A stretch of DNA of 64,000 nt from Candidatus Uabimicrobium amorphum (GTDB lineage Bacteria > Planctomycetota > Uabimicrobiia > Uabimicrobiales > Uabimicrobiaceae). The position numbers and the translations under genes were made by a program. The notes beneath the pieces were generated by a model, which worked only from the letters and a program-made list of their open reading frames with translations, was not told the DNA's origin and searched no databases. Position 1 is the first letter of the stretch. Each line of letters opens with the position of its first letter. Where the stretch lies: NCBI RefSeq assembly GCF_009002475.1, contig NZ_AP019860.1, positions 6,090,501-6,154,500 of the forward strand, read 5' to 3'. Below are positions 56,601 through 64,000 of the stretch, one piece after another.

Positions 56601-59329
56601 ATTGGGTATATCTACCGCAAGCAAAAAGTATGGTTTCGGAAATCCTACAAGGTTTAGCCCATAAAAGTTTACCAGTTCATGTAATATCGCTGAAGCTTTT
56701 AGAAAATATCGACAAAAGTTGGATAGACACTCCTCAAGTAAAAAAGATCGCAACGCAGTTTATTGGTTATTTATCCTCCGAAGACCTGGAATTTCTCAAA
56801 ATTGTCCAAAAAGTTTTGCAAAATTCCGTGGTTGAAACAACCGTTCCCATATTAATTGAACAAGCAGCAAATAATTCCGCTATGCGCCAACAAGTTTACA
56901 AGATGATATACCGTATATATCAAAATGCCTCTACACAAAAAAGTCCACAAACAGTAGAAACAATTCATGCGATACTCGTAAAGTCTCTGCAAAGCCCACA
57001 GTGGCAAATTCGTCTAACCGCCATACAAATTGTAAAAGAGCTCAATTACGACACCCCGGAATTGATGAAACTCGTAAAAGACAAAAATGCCAAAATTCGT
57101 CTGGAAAGTGTTCAAGCTTTAATCAAACTAAGATGTAAAATGCTTGCCAATGAGTATCGCCGACTTTTAGATGACAATCAACAAATTCAGCTACAGGTAC
57201 TAAAGATTTTACCACAAATAGCAGATAAATCCATTGTTCCTAAAGTGATTACATTTCTTGAACGCCGCAATTTTACATTACAAATAGAGGCCATACGAGC
57301 TCTAAAAAGTATAGCGAAGTCTCCCGTACCACAGCTCGAACCACTTCTAAGTAGTCATAATAATTTACTTGTGTTAGAGACGATCAAAGCGTTGCAAAGG
57401 CTAGGCACAAAATCCACTGTTCCTAAATTGTTTCCACTCCTTGCCCATCGCAATGAGTCCATTCGTATAGAAGCAAGAAAAGCCATTGAGATAATCGGAG
57501 CCAGACCTTTTGTTACCGATTTGGTTGCTCTTGTCGATGTTTCTAGTCAAGAAACACAGCTGGAAATCACCAAAATTCTAAAAAGAGTTGGTGACAAGAA
57601 CCTACAACCATTGTTATTAAAACTTCTCAAAAACAGCAGCGGAAAACTGAAAGCGGAAGTTATCTACACTCTGCGACGATACGGAAATGCGCGTCTTGCT
57701 CCCGAGTTGGTAAAAATGTTTGATGACCATAGCAAAGAAGTAAAAATCGCGGCGATAAAAGCTCTGCAAAAATTTGGTAATAACTCCTATATTCCCGACT
57801 TTGCTGCAATGCTGGGCGATAACAATATCTCCGTAAAAATGGCTGCGATAAGCGCTTTAGAAAATTTGAATACAAAACAAACGATAACTCCGCTATTTCA
57901 GGTTGTCACAAACCAAAAAGAACCTTCAGAAGTCCGTGTTGAGGCGCTGTACGCTTTAGAAAATCATGTGCCAGAGGTTATTCTCGAACTCATTAACATA
58001 CACACAAAAGAACGAGACTCGGAGGTGGCGACAACCATTAGATCAATTATTGAAAATGCCTTGTATGAATACCAGCACGAAATTAGCACGAAATTATTAC
58101 AAAGCCTTAAAAGCAAAAACAAAGAGCAGCGCACCACCGCCATATTTGGCCTGCGTATGATTGGTCAAATAAACCCGGCGCGATTGACACAACTTTTGCG
58201 AGACAGCGCGCCACAAATACGAGCGTTAGCTGCGAAATTGTCTGGCGAGATAGGGGGCGTTTCCGATATAAATCTAATAAAAGCTCTCAAGGACAATGAA
58301 CCAATAATTGGTATCGCGGCAACCATCGCTTTAGCAAAAATAGGCGAGTTATCTGCGATGCGACGACTGGTGGATTTGCTTTCCAAGACAAACGATAAAA
58401 AAATGCGTCGTACCATTATCAAAGTCTTGGGAAATACAAAAAACAAAATCGTTGTCCCCATACTTGAGAAACACTTACAGGATCACGACGACGCCACACG
58501 AAAATCTGCGGCGTTGTTGTTAGGAGAGATTGGAAACGCACGTACTGTTCGCCAACTATTAGAACTTTTGCAAGATCCAAATCAGGAAGTGCAGAATTGC
58601 GCGGTGAAATCTATTGTGCAAATAAGCCAACGCCTACCACAAAAACTGACATACATTATCCCAAAAATCTTAAGTGACGTAAAAGACAAATACCAAGTCA
58701 ATGCAATATTTACCAATCTTTGCCCTGCTTTAAAAAATCGCTACTCCACACCTTTTGATAATTTATATTCACGCCACGAATATATAAAAGAACTATTGAT
58801 GGACAAAGAGGAGCTGAATATCCACGAATTGCTTGTCGATTTACGCGAAGGAAAAAAATATGCAAAGGAAGTCGCAGCTTATTCCATCGCAAAATTTGCT
58901 ATCGATTCTGCACCATTCTTAGAAAATTTACTACAAGACAATGATCCAGGAGTCCGATTGATCGCCGCATATACCCTAAATAAAACTATGCCAAACCAAA
59001 AATATGTTGATGCAATGAATACATCCAAACTACAAGCGACACAAACATTGGAAATATTCAACAATATATTTGCTTGTCAAGTCTGGCAAGCGTATCAAGC
59101 TCAAAGAATTGAGGACATCGATGAAGTAACACTTTCGCTACTAGCCACATCGCAACATATATACCAAAAAAATATAGCGATTATCGCATATGCGTGGATC
59201 GGCAAAACCGAGTTGGCAAAGTCAGTGTTTGAAGAATCGAAAAAACAAAAGGGGTACTATTTTGAAAAGGCGATAGAGAAGGCATTCACTAACCAAAAAA
59301 GCTTGAGTGATTTTTTGACGAATCTTTAA
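50618..59329 (+). CDS. Giant exported caspase - WD40 (21 units) - TPR/helical - HEAT protein
   Basis: 2903 residues. GTG 50618 is chosen: GAGAGG 6 bases upstream and it opens directly into a signal peptide (RAIILFWLVLTFATAQ); an in-frame ATG at 50549 lacks both. A caspase-like C14 domain (about 58-330) has catalytic His153 in YYAGHG and Cys196 in DSCFSG. A helical linker (330-625) precedes 21 WD40 units (627-1493), exactly three times seven, so three propellers are likely; units 2-6 are near-identical at DNA level. A helical/TPR-like region (1500-1905) and about 25 HEAT-type repeats (1905-2895) complete it. It probably acts as a protease on a large protein-binding scaffold outside the cytoplasm; targets are unknown. 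It follows two kinases by 190 bases. Confidence 0.92.
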   Translation: MRAIILFWLVLTFATAQHNMQHVPHRKAKDKHHIVKYTKNLGGISILGHSHDFGTRLKYNKYHALVLGINRYDNFTNLTAPNFDAAEVASVLDLRYKFDNIVLLVDQPPRVFLGNVKRKVLPRINRQVIVDELQKLKRKVQPGDALLFYYAGHGIPGYLVAADSKDSTTTMFSLSKIAQELESMSARHTLMILDSCFSGSMFEAKYRPSFSHLTNKSFFSPGGNNLSRLFKRRVFQVITSGSSDEAVADKIQASTEYAQKFKNSRGHSPFTAVLLQALYGFIGRSDGIILTSQLGYYMADVLVNDEDVAASQVPRYANLGGEGDFLFIPAYKVINPKLIAPLYQEGKVYEQLRMSACYALRDFIEASSSQEQAFFMRSVIVHLTQLLEDMQSSPRLAACEVLADWASIHGNQIEEFSKVVVPMTKLLGAQSSSEFLKSAAARCLGKLPKYSTKQSLLAIHEYNEALLQKWTKISRGRFLPVKVKARRTSIENTRGNLTIENLELTRETCEWLLTTGIKLIEEDERQADKNHEMGKALLEKSQSLAKEKRFFESKLLAARTIRSKNNQRPLLKKNTPSWRTAQNLIARGPNLQLMMQIPVDLDIKMSHGTVEESGSYIDENTQYEAFRHKGSILATCFGRYGNTFLSGGEDATIKLWNINSLGFQDQRRLQTFTGHSAVVNSVVYSPDNKTFVSGSDDRSIKLWDIKTNHEIFTCTSHHGAVNSVAYSPDGKTFVSGSDDHSIKIWDAATGEEILSCIAHSAAVNSVAYSPDGKMLISGSDDHSIKIWDAATGEEIRSCIAHRGAVNSVAYSPDGKTFVSGSDDRSIKIWNAKTGKEILSCTEHSAVNSIAYSPDGKTFVSGSDDYSVKLWDITNGISIKTMYGHYSKVLSTNFSADGGKLISASEQGNIKLWNITTYQMNNPSTDGITYINFVPSGEHFLFQAANGTIQRQNFTPKRNLQQLLIDSQMLVSTCSYDGRLLAVGKKNALDLWEIGEQKCTLRNRSSQSGKINAVEFSRDGEMLAYASSNTIKIRDVVLGSIMAALKGHSAPIHHVRFDPSGHALASASMDKTIRLWNTKNGHEIATLWGHSGYIHALVYSADGKWLVSADSEGKVFIWNPLTGQKIADFSANSENVLCLAFSPDSKILACGGKDKSIKMWDVNTQRLVAVVMDEAPVTSIAFSPDGTLLASGTSTHSVRLWDARISKKVMTLKAHDANIQKVFCGENNTFFSVANDGSIAMWNKLRKEKSLPAVDHSAITIAPNAKSIAMAQHKTVRLMDVSGNTTSTFETDNIVCSMAFSKNGQNLAVAQYNSIHVWSTFNNKKIAVFEGHDREITTLAFGDKFLVSAGLDNIIKLWDVENNTLVANLLGHTRNIHHLVFDQAEKLLASASADKTIIVWDTSTFKKVFTLAGHTSGVNSVIFSPQNHFLISASNDKTIKVWDVESGHEIETLHGHQSYVSDLGFSDDGKNLISGSWDRTIKIWDFATLSFDKYLELYDLESTHRSNQQLFFDGHSYAQNNKTRCRKLINCGNLDAAVFVFSHLTVEDKKALRAYLIYELAKTQMETANIGRKSLSAKRNKQIHTVTTASFDAQNMNATLCVASVDAENFHLALDYYDKIRSTQKKQKLRKHIVDHLIRKITDCIESQAVPLDKYLKYVDTLQIDLFNYLHVQHFFAIGISYLHQGNFVKAWPYLKKSSPLHQAYRYLLLIGYAKRAKKEQLLPEMIAKAQQERQNSFSWNLLDFYTENISEQQLFAMADIENADKQVRLCEFYYYVGLHHLNRGDVKRAQLYFENCVKYTVGKHIEPHLASIELQRLKQQKRQRNTRLTPYINRAKRYIEQNEINKAITEYTLALQLFPDNPHLYVKRAAMYKKQSNNDACIVDYLHAIAHGAPQEADQIKQLSPSLLQKILRGRDTQIKMIALNIVAQKSFGNLAEVIAQNIDQQEKNVQVAAIHCLGKIGNADTLKFLAKYVTSEDAWIRNVTLDSLKSIHPYWVYLPQAKSMVSEILQGLAHKSLPVHVISLKLLENIDKSWIDTPQVKKIATQFIGYLSSEDLEFLKIVQKVLQNSVVETTVPILIEQAANNSAMRQQVYKMIYRIYQNASTQKSPQTVETIHAILVKSLQSPQWQIRLTAIQIVKELNYDTPELMKLVKDKNAKIRLESVQALIKLRCKMLANEYRRLLDDNQQIQLQVLKILPQIADKSIVPKVITFLERRNFTLQIEAIRALKSIAKSPVPQLEPLLSSHNNLLVLETIKALQRLGTKSTVPKLFPLLAHRNESIRIEARKAIEIIGARPFVTDLVALVDVSSQETQLEITKILKRVGDKNLQPLLLKLLKNSSGKLKAEVIYTLRRYGNARLAPELVKMFDDHSKEVKIAAIKALQKFGNNSYIPDFAAMLGDNNISVKMAAISALENLNTKQTITPLFQVVTNQKEPSEVRVEALYALENHVPEVILELINIHTKERDSEVATTIRSIIENALYEYQHEISTKLLQSLKSKNKEQRTTAIFGLRMIGQINPARLTQLLRDSAPQIRALAAKLSGEIGGVSDINLIKALKDNEPIIGIAATIALAKIGELSAMRRLVDLLSKTNDKKMRRTIIKVLGNTKNKIVVPILEKHLQDHDDATRKSAALLLGEIGNARTVRQLLELLQDPNQEVQNCAVKSIVQISQRLPQKLTYIIPKILSDVKDKYQVNAIFTNLCPALKNRYSTPFDNLYSRHEYIKELLMDKEELNIHELLVDLREGKKYAKEVAAYSIAKFAIDSAPFLENLLQDNDPGVRLIAAYTLNKTMPNQKYVDAMNTSKLQATQTLEIFNNIFACQVWQAYQAQRIEDIDEVTLSLLATSQHIYQKNIAIIAYAWIGKTELAKSVFEESKKQKGYYFEKAIEKAFTNQKSLSDFLTNL
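51575..51587 (+). repeat. G7-A-G5 homopolymer tract inside the caspase gene
   Basis: Seven G, one A, five G, encoding GGEG at the end of the caspase domain (about residue 322). Such runs are rare in this AT-rich DNA. Loss or gain of one G would shift the frame and cut off all scaffold domains. Confidence 0.8.
52640..53268 (+). repeat. 126-bp tandem coding repeats (WD40 units 2-6)
   Basis: Units begin at 52640, 52766, 52892, 53018 and 53144, spaced exactly 126 bp (42 codons). They share near-identical stretches such as the codons for VNSVAYSPDGKTFVSGSDD. Units elsewhere in the same gene are far more diverged. Confidence 0.9.
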
Positions 59330-59705
59330 TATAGTGTAATGCTTTACTTTTGGATCGTACAAAACGAAGCATTACATATTGTAAGAGTTTCCTGTAATCT
59401 CAACGCAAAATAAGCGTACCCTATAGTTCTAAATAACAGCATCTTAGATAACTAGAGTTTTTTATCAGTAAAAATAAGGGAATCTCTTAGAATGTTCTTG
59501 GTTGAAAAATAGTGATTTTTTTAGTAATTTAAATAAAATCAATTTTGATTTTTTTAAAAAATAAAAGAATTTCCATTAAAAAAGAACTTACTTTAACGGA
59601 TTTTGTGGTTTTTTGTATAAAGAAAAAAATGAAACCAGCCATTAAAAACGTCAGAACGAGAAAAAGAACTATTTTCAATAATGTACCTCAACCGAAAGGG
59701 AAACA
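59330..59705. other. Intergenic spacer after the caspase giant
   Basis: About 375 very AT-rich bases. A weak promoter candidate for the next gene is TTTAAC near 59592, 18 bp, TATAAA. No hairpin terminator, RNA or coding frame is convincing. Confidence 0.5.
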
Positions 59706-62030
59706 ATGTACCGAATACTTTTAGTATTGTTTGTTATTTGTTCAACATTGATCGCACAAGATAGAAATGTAAATGGAAGTATCAATGACACGTCTAACAA
59801 TGGTAGCATAAACTTACGTGCGGACAATGGTGACATAGGCATACGTGGTAAATCCATCACCCTGGTGCCACTTTCAAAAGTGATCAATACTTATGGTCGG
59901 ATTATCATTCATCATGACAACTATCTTCAACTTGGTCAATCCACTATTCTACAAGAGAAAAATGGAGATGGAAGTATCTATAGTCCCAACAATTTAAGAG
60001 TAACTTCCGGAGATATTAACATCGATGTTAGAAAAGGAACTTTATATATCAATGCACCGAATATGGGTAGCAAAAGCGTAGGGACAACATCTATTGTTTT
60101 GCAAAACCACAAAGAAGGATTTGTATGGTCGATGGGAGCATACAAGGATGGTTATTATATCTATCGTTCTAACAATAAACGCTACGCTTTATTTGCCGAT
60201 AATAATTGCAATGTTGGAATTGGAACAACAAATCCTCAAGCCAAACTACACATTGGTGGCAGTAATCCCAAAATTGCCTTTGGCGAACAAAATGCTAGAT
60301 ATGCTATCGATATGTGGGAGGAAAAGCTAAAAGTAACTGTACCTGGTGTAGCCACATTGATGGAGTTTTTTGGAGATTCTACAGGAGCGTCCATTAAAGT
60401 TAATGGAACAAGCTATTTTACAGGTACATTGAACGTAAATACTGGCAATGGACGTTTGGGAGCACATTTTAAAAGTAGTCATGAACATGGGCCATTTGCT
60501 CAGTTTAGTGGTAAGTCCGACGAAAATTTATTTATTGGTTATGGTCCATCTTCTGGTGGAGGTTATGTTCAATCCACTAAATCATTGCACTTAAACTCAC
60601 CGAGGGTTCTAGTTAATGGTAGACTTGAAATTCAAAAGGGAAAGCACATTTTTGTTGGTGAATATACACACATTAGCGAAGGTGACAACCATGTTGGAAC
60701 AATTTTTAATGGACAAGGCGGTTTAAATCTAACAGGTAAGAAACTTGATTTGGTCTCACGCGATGGGATTGTAGGTGTTATATCGACGACTACCACGGCC
60801 AACATTAAGTTGACAAATAGCACAAATAACAATTGGCAAATGGGTGCTGGAGAAACAGGCTACTATGTTTATGATGTAAATAACAAAAACTATGCACTAT
60901 TTGCCAATAACAAAGGCGATTTAGGTCTTGGTACTACCAATCCCCGAGGAAAGTTACACATTGGTGGTAGTAATCCCAAAATTGTTTTTGGTGAACAAGC
61001 GGACTTTCAGAATGGTCGATATGCTATTGATATGTGGGAAGAAAAGCTAAAAATCACCGTACCTGGTGGAGGTGTATTTATGGAGTTTGCTGGTAATTCT
61101 GCAAAAAAATCTGTCAAAATTCCTGCAAATGTAGGATTGGAAGTTGCTGGCGATACTAAATTTATAGGGTCGGTAACAACAAACTCTATTAATATTAGTG
61201 GTGCTTCCGTTGGAACTTTTAGCGATAAGTTGATTTTAACCGCACCCCAGTCATCCGTTGGTGCTATGGCTGTCTCTAAAAATGACGTACGTCTTTCTCA
61301 AAACGTTGCTTTCATCGCAAATAACGCTCCCATAACCATCAATCACATCGAATCTAACAGTGTTACTCCCAAAGTGCACTTAACACAACAAGGCAATAGT
61401 TATTTTAATGGTGGTAATGTAGGTATTGGTACAACTTCTCCATCGGCAAAACTCCATGTCAATGCCACAAGCCAATATGGATTGCCCAGTGGTATTACCT
61501 CAGAGACAACAGGTAATCTTAACACCAGTGATGAATATCTGAGTTCTCTTTTTAAAGCAAAGTTTTCTGGCGAAAGTAAAAGTGGTTTTGCTTTTAGCGT
61601 TGTTGACTCTAAAAACGTTATGAAATACGGTGTTGATAGTGAGGGAAAAGCTGGATTTGGCTGTAAACCGCTACCAGGCTTTCAGCTTGCAGTCAATGGT
61701 GGAGTAAAAGCCAGAGAAGTCGAAATATCAATTGAAGGTTGGCCTGACTTTGTTTTTGATGAGGGCTATGAACTTGCGTCACTAGCACAGGTGGAAAAAC
61801 AAATCAAGCAAAACAGACACTTGCCGGATATTCCTTCGGAAGCAGAAGTCAAAAAGAATGGTATATCTATTGGTAAGATGCAAGCGAAATTGTTACAAAA
61901 AATCGAAGAGTTGACCTTGTATACGATAGATCAAGAAAAGCGTATTTCTACACAAAATCAACAAATTAAAGAAATGAAGCTATATATGGAAAAGATGCAA
62001 AAAATCATTAAAAAGTTATCAGATGAATAG
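59706..62030 (+). CDS. Exported tail-fibre-like repeat protein
   Basis: 774 residues. It has a signal peptide (MYRILLVLFVICSTLIA). The body has repeated beta-helix-like segments ending in GIGTTNPQAKLHIGG-type motifs (near 170, 415 and 580). Two long copies of LHIGGSNPKI...RYAIDMWEEKLK (near 178 and 420) reflect internal duplication. The C-terminus resembles the tail-fibre/chaperone-like ends frequent in Bacteroidota surface proteins (VFDEGYELASLAQVE, HLPDIPSEAEV, ISIGKMQAKLLQKIEEL), finishing in a coiled coil (about 720-774) likely to trimerise. A fibrous cell-surface adhesin is the likeliest role. AAAGGG precedes the ATG. Confidence 0.85.
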   Translation: MYRILLVLFVICSTLIAQDRNVNGSINDTSNNGSINLRADNGDIGIRGKSITLVPLSKVINTYGRIIIHHDNYLQLGQSTILQEKNGDGSIYSPNNLRVTSGDINIDVRKGTLYINAPNMGSKSVGTTSIVLQNHKEGFVWSMGAYKDGYYIYRSNNKRYALFADNNCNVGIGTTNPQAKLHIGGSNPKIAFGEQNARYAIDMWEEKLKVTVPGVATLMEFFGDSTGASIKVNGTSYFTGTLNVNTGNGRLGAHFKSSHEHGPFAQFSGKSDENLFIGYGPSSGGGYVQSTKSLHLNSPRVLVNGRLEIQKGKHIFVGEYTHISEGDNHVGTIFNGQGGLNLTGKKLDLVSRDGIVGVISTTTTANIKLTNSTNNNWQMGAGETGYYVYDVNNKNYALFANNKGDLGLGTTNPRGKLHIGGSNPKIVFGEQADFQNGRYAIDMWEEKLKITVPGGGVFMEFAGNSAKKSVKIPANVGLEVAGDTKFIGSVTTNSINISGASVGTFSDKLILTAPQSSVGAMAVSKNDVRLSQNVAFIANNAPITINHIESNSVTPKVHLTQQGNSYFNGGNVGIGTTSPSAKLHVNATSQYGLPSGITSETTGNLNTSDEYLSSLFKAKFSGESKSGFAFSVVDSKNVMKYGVDSEGKAGFGCKPLPGFQLAVNGGVKAREVEISIEGWPDFVFDEGYELASLAQVEKQIKQNRHLPDIPSEAEVKKNGISIGKMQAKLLQKIEELTLYTIDQEKRISTQNQQIKEMKLYMEKMQKIIKKLSDE

Positions 62031-62175
62031 TCTGTCGATTTGATGGAATGGACTCCTTTATTGGAGTTCATTCTATTGTATAGATTATGATTGCGTGTGA
62101 TAGAAACTGTTTACACCTTAAATTCTTATCATGCTTTGCCTTTAATTGTTGGATTTCATCAAAAAGGAAATACGA

Positions 62176-63963
62176 ATGAAGAAATTTGTACTACTTTGCG
62201 TTGTCTTTTTGACATCGTTTTGTATCGCCGAGTATCCATACTATGGCCCCATAAAAACAGTATCGAAAAAAACTTCTGGGGAAAGATACATTTTACGTAA
62301 ACCAGATCCGTTACTTAGCGACCCTATGCTCATCGCAGATGGTACAGTAGATATTATGCTAAAAAATAGCAAAACAAAAGTAAAAGCACAAAAAACTATT
62401 CGTTTGTTACCAGGTACTTCTTTCAAAGAGGGAGAAACCTTTCACGGTTCTATTTCAGATAAAATTCCTGATAGCATATCTGTCACCGGACGAAGCGCTG
62501 TCTATGCAGGAAAGCCCGCTGCTTATAAGGCATACGTTCATTTTCCCGATAAGCCGAAACAAGATGCTACAAAAACTTGTAAATGGATTATTTCTCATAA
62601 AGATTACGCGACCATGGCGGTGCCTGGCGTAATGGCTGTCAGTCCTAATATTCCACGTGACATCACTATTGAAATTATCGCTGCTTTTTCATTTGACGGT
62701 AACTATTTCGAAGTTGCTTTTGAAGTACAATTGCTGAAACTCGGTATTACAAGCTTACAGGTTGGGTTTTCTTACTCATCAAATGCGGCAGCGGTAGCCC
62801 ACGCAAAAAGAAACAGTCATATTGATGTAAAGGTTCTTGGTCTAGAAAATGGTTTTGCAAGTGGCTCTGGAGACCGTACACCATTTCAGGCTCTTGGCTA
62901 TAAAATGGAATTTTTACCTCCCGAGAGAAGAATTACAAGTATCGCTCTCGTCGCAGCTCCAACAAATCATGTTACTGCTCCAAAAGGGTATGATGAGTTT
63001 GTTGTCGATTTCAATAACGAGTATGGATATGATACGGCTAGGGTATGTTTGTATATTAAGCGTGGAGGTGTGAAGCCAATTGATGGTTTAATTGCTTCGC
63101 ATTGGCAAACCATTTCAGAACCAGACTATACAAGAATAGAACTAGATACCAACTTCGGTTCTAAGAGAATGACAGATCGAACTGTAGAGAAAGACGAGGA
63201 TCCTTATCATGGAGATACAGCATACCTTTTTGTCAGAGGTGGCGACGAAATTATTTCTAGTGCTCTCGGAAACGATGGTGATTATTTTCACAAAGATGTG
63301 CGTCATCCACTAAATCAAAAACTTGCTATCCTGAAGAAAGAATTCGAAAAAGCCGAAGCAAAGGTGAAAACTTTACGCAAAGAAATCGATAAAATTGCCA
63401 AGGCGGTAAGTACCGCTGTTGATTACGACACCAACAAGTGGGATGTAAGAGAGCGGATTTATAACCATAATCTTAACCATGAAGAGGGTAAAGGACGTTG
63501 GACTGTGGCTTGGGGGAGAGAGCTTACCGAAACAGATTTAGCTGAACTTTTAATTGCGATAGGAGCGGACATTTCTGGAGGAGGTGGCTCTGCGACTTTA
63601 ACAAAGCTAGAGACCGTTGGTATTGAATCTATGGAAAAAATTACACAAAACACCATTGAAGCTTTCTCAAATTACCTACAGCAACAAGCTAATGAAATCG
63701 CCAATGATCTACAAAACGACATTAAAAATCTTGCTTCTGACGTAATTGGTAAGTTTTTTGGTGCTTTAGTAAAAGGTAAAGATCCCATTGAGGCTATCCG
63801 TCAGCATTTTGATGGTAAAATAAAAGAATATACAAGCATTACCATCCATTTAAGAGCTGGTGTTGCGGAATATTCGGGCTCAAATAAATTATTTGGACAA
63901 ACAGTTACAAAAACATTTTCCTGGCAACCATTTGTTGCCATTCGTGTTGTACGTAAAAAATGA
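62176..63963 (+). CDS. Exported protein of unknown function
   Basis: 595 residues from ATG 62176 (AAGGAAA upstream; in-frame ATG 62146 rejected). It has a signal peptide (MKKFVLLCVVFLTSFCIA). The N-terminal two-thirds are beta-rich with an Ig-like or surface-domain feel (ISVTGRSAVYAGKPAAYKAY). A coiled coil lies near 385-415, then a Gly-rich patch (ADISGGGGSA) and an amphipathic helical stretch (about 490-555). No family is recognised. It follows the tail-fibre-like gene on the same strand and precedes another exported protein by 7 bases, so these form a surface-protein operon. Confidence 0.78.
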   Translation: MKKFVLLCVVFLTSFCIAEYPYYGPIKTVSKKTSGERYILRKPDPLLSDPMLIADGTVDIMLKNSKTKVKAQKTIRLLPGTSFKEGETFHGSISDKIPDSISVTGRSAVYAGKPAAYKAYVHFPDKPKQDATKTCKWIISHKDYATMAVPGVMAVSPNIPRDITIEIIAAFSFDGNYFEVAFEVQLLKLGITSLQVGFSYSSNAAAVAHAKRNSHIDVKVLGLENGFASGSGDRTPFQALGYKMEFLPPERRITSIALVAAPTNHVTAPKGYDEFVVDFNNEYGYDTARVCLYIKRGGVKPIDGLIASHWQTISEPDYTRIELDTNFGSKRMTDRTVEKDEDPYHGDTAYLFVRGGDEIISSALGNDGDYFHKDVRHPLNQKLAILKKEFEKAEAKVKTLRKEIDKIAKAVSTAVDYDTNKWDVRERIYNHNLNHEEGKGRWTVAWGRELTETDLAELLIAIGADISGGGGSATLTKLETVGIESMEKITQNTIEAFSNYLQQQANEIANDLQNDIKNLASDVIGKFFGALVKGKDPIEAIRQHFDGKIKEYTSITIHLRAGVAEYSGSNKLFGQTVTKTFSWQPFVAIRVVRKK

Positions 63964-63970
63964 GGTAATT

Positions 63971-64000
63971 ATGAAAATCCATGTGTTATTCTTTTTTATA
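63971..64000 (+). CDS. Start of another exported protein (3' end outside window)
   Basis: Only ten codons are visible (MKIHVLFFFI), the beginning of a signal peptide. GAGG lies 6 bases before the ATG, 7 bases after the previous stop. Product unknown. Confidence 0.55.
   Translation, partial: MKIHVLFFFI

Overview
The window is AT-rich bacterial chromosomal DNA. It carries seven eukaryote-like Ser/Thr protein kinase genes, of which one runs off the left edge and two form a tandem pair. It also holds fragments of at least two further kinase paralogues, formylglycine-enzyme-like (FGE/SUMF1 fold) domains fused to other modules, WD40/HEAT/TPR giants, caspase-family proteases and a multihaem cytochrome. 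This repertoire, with DWG/HCD-type kinases and kinase-FGE fusions, is typical of Planctomycetota. A deep-branching, kinase-rich lineage such as the Uabimicrobium group would fit, but that placement is inference from gene content. No rRNA, tRNA or CRISPR array was seen.

Layout. 1-11.8 kb: a kinase with a TPR-like tail, an alpha/beta hydrolase, a PhoD-like phosphatase, a three-gene minus-strand operon (unknown protein, HX3CX2C zinc-motif protein, Lon-like/TM/FGE-like fusion), a secreted coiled-coil protein and a kinase-TM-FGE-Lcl fusion. 12-14.5 kb: a decahaem cytochrome c followed by a repeat-dense 0.7-kb intergenic region. 14.5-25 kb: minus-strand housekeeping and membrane genes: a TipA-like MerR regulator with a classic 19-bp-spacer promoter, a DUF4932 metalloprotease-like protein, an MglA-like GTPase-LRR fusion, a membrane protein, M1 aminopeptidase, LptF/G permease, MutY, glutaryl-CoA dehydrogenase-like enzyme and Lgt. 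25-36 kb: plus-strand genes: a divergent FolD, Ndk, a kinase, a PHB-regulator-type protein, a secreted protein, glyoxalase II, a TraB-family membrane protein, a coiled-coil membrane protein and a receptor kinase with a periplasmic-binding domain. 36-46 kb: accessory region with a MITE, two tiny ORFs, gene remnants, a DUF547-YceI lipoprotein, a kinase-TPR, a decayed WD40-caspase lipoprotein and a membrane protein. 46-64 kb: two tandem transmembrane kinases (plus the 3' remnant of a third), then one giant gene (about 2900 residues: signal peptide, caspase, 21 WD40 units, helical/TPR region, HEAT repeats), then secreted proteins including a tail-fibre-like protein.

The most unusual candidate system is the 45.9-59.3 kb block. 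Tandem transmembrane HCD/DWG-type kinases are followed by an exported caspase on a very large WD40/HEAT scaffold, and a G-rich homopolymer tract lies at the end of the caspase domain. Two dispersed intergenic repeat families recur. One is a 6-copy, about 82-bp palindromic element with TGTCAT ends. The other is a 2-copy, about 135-bp structured element lying upstream of two kinase genes.
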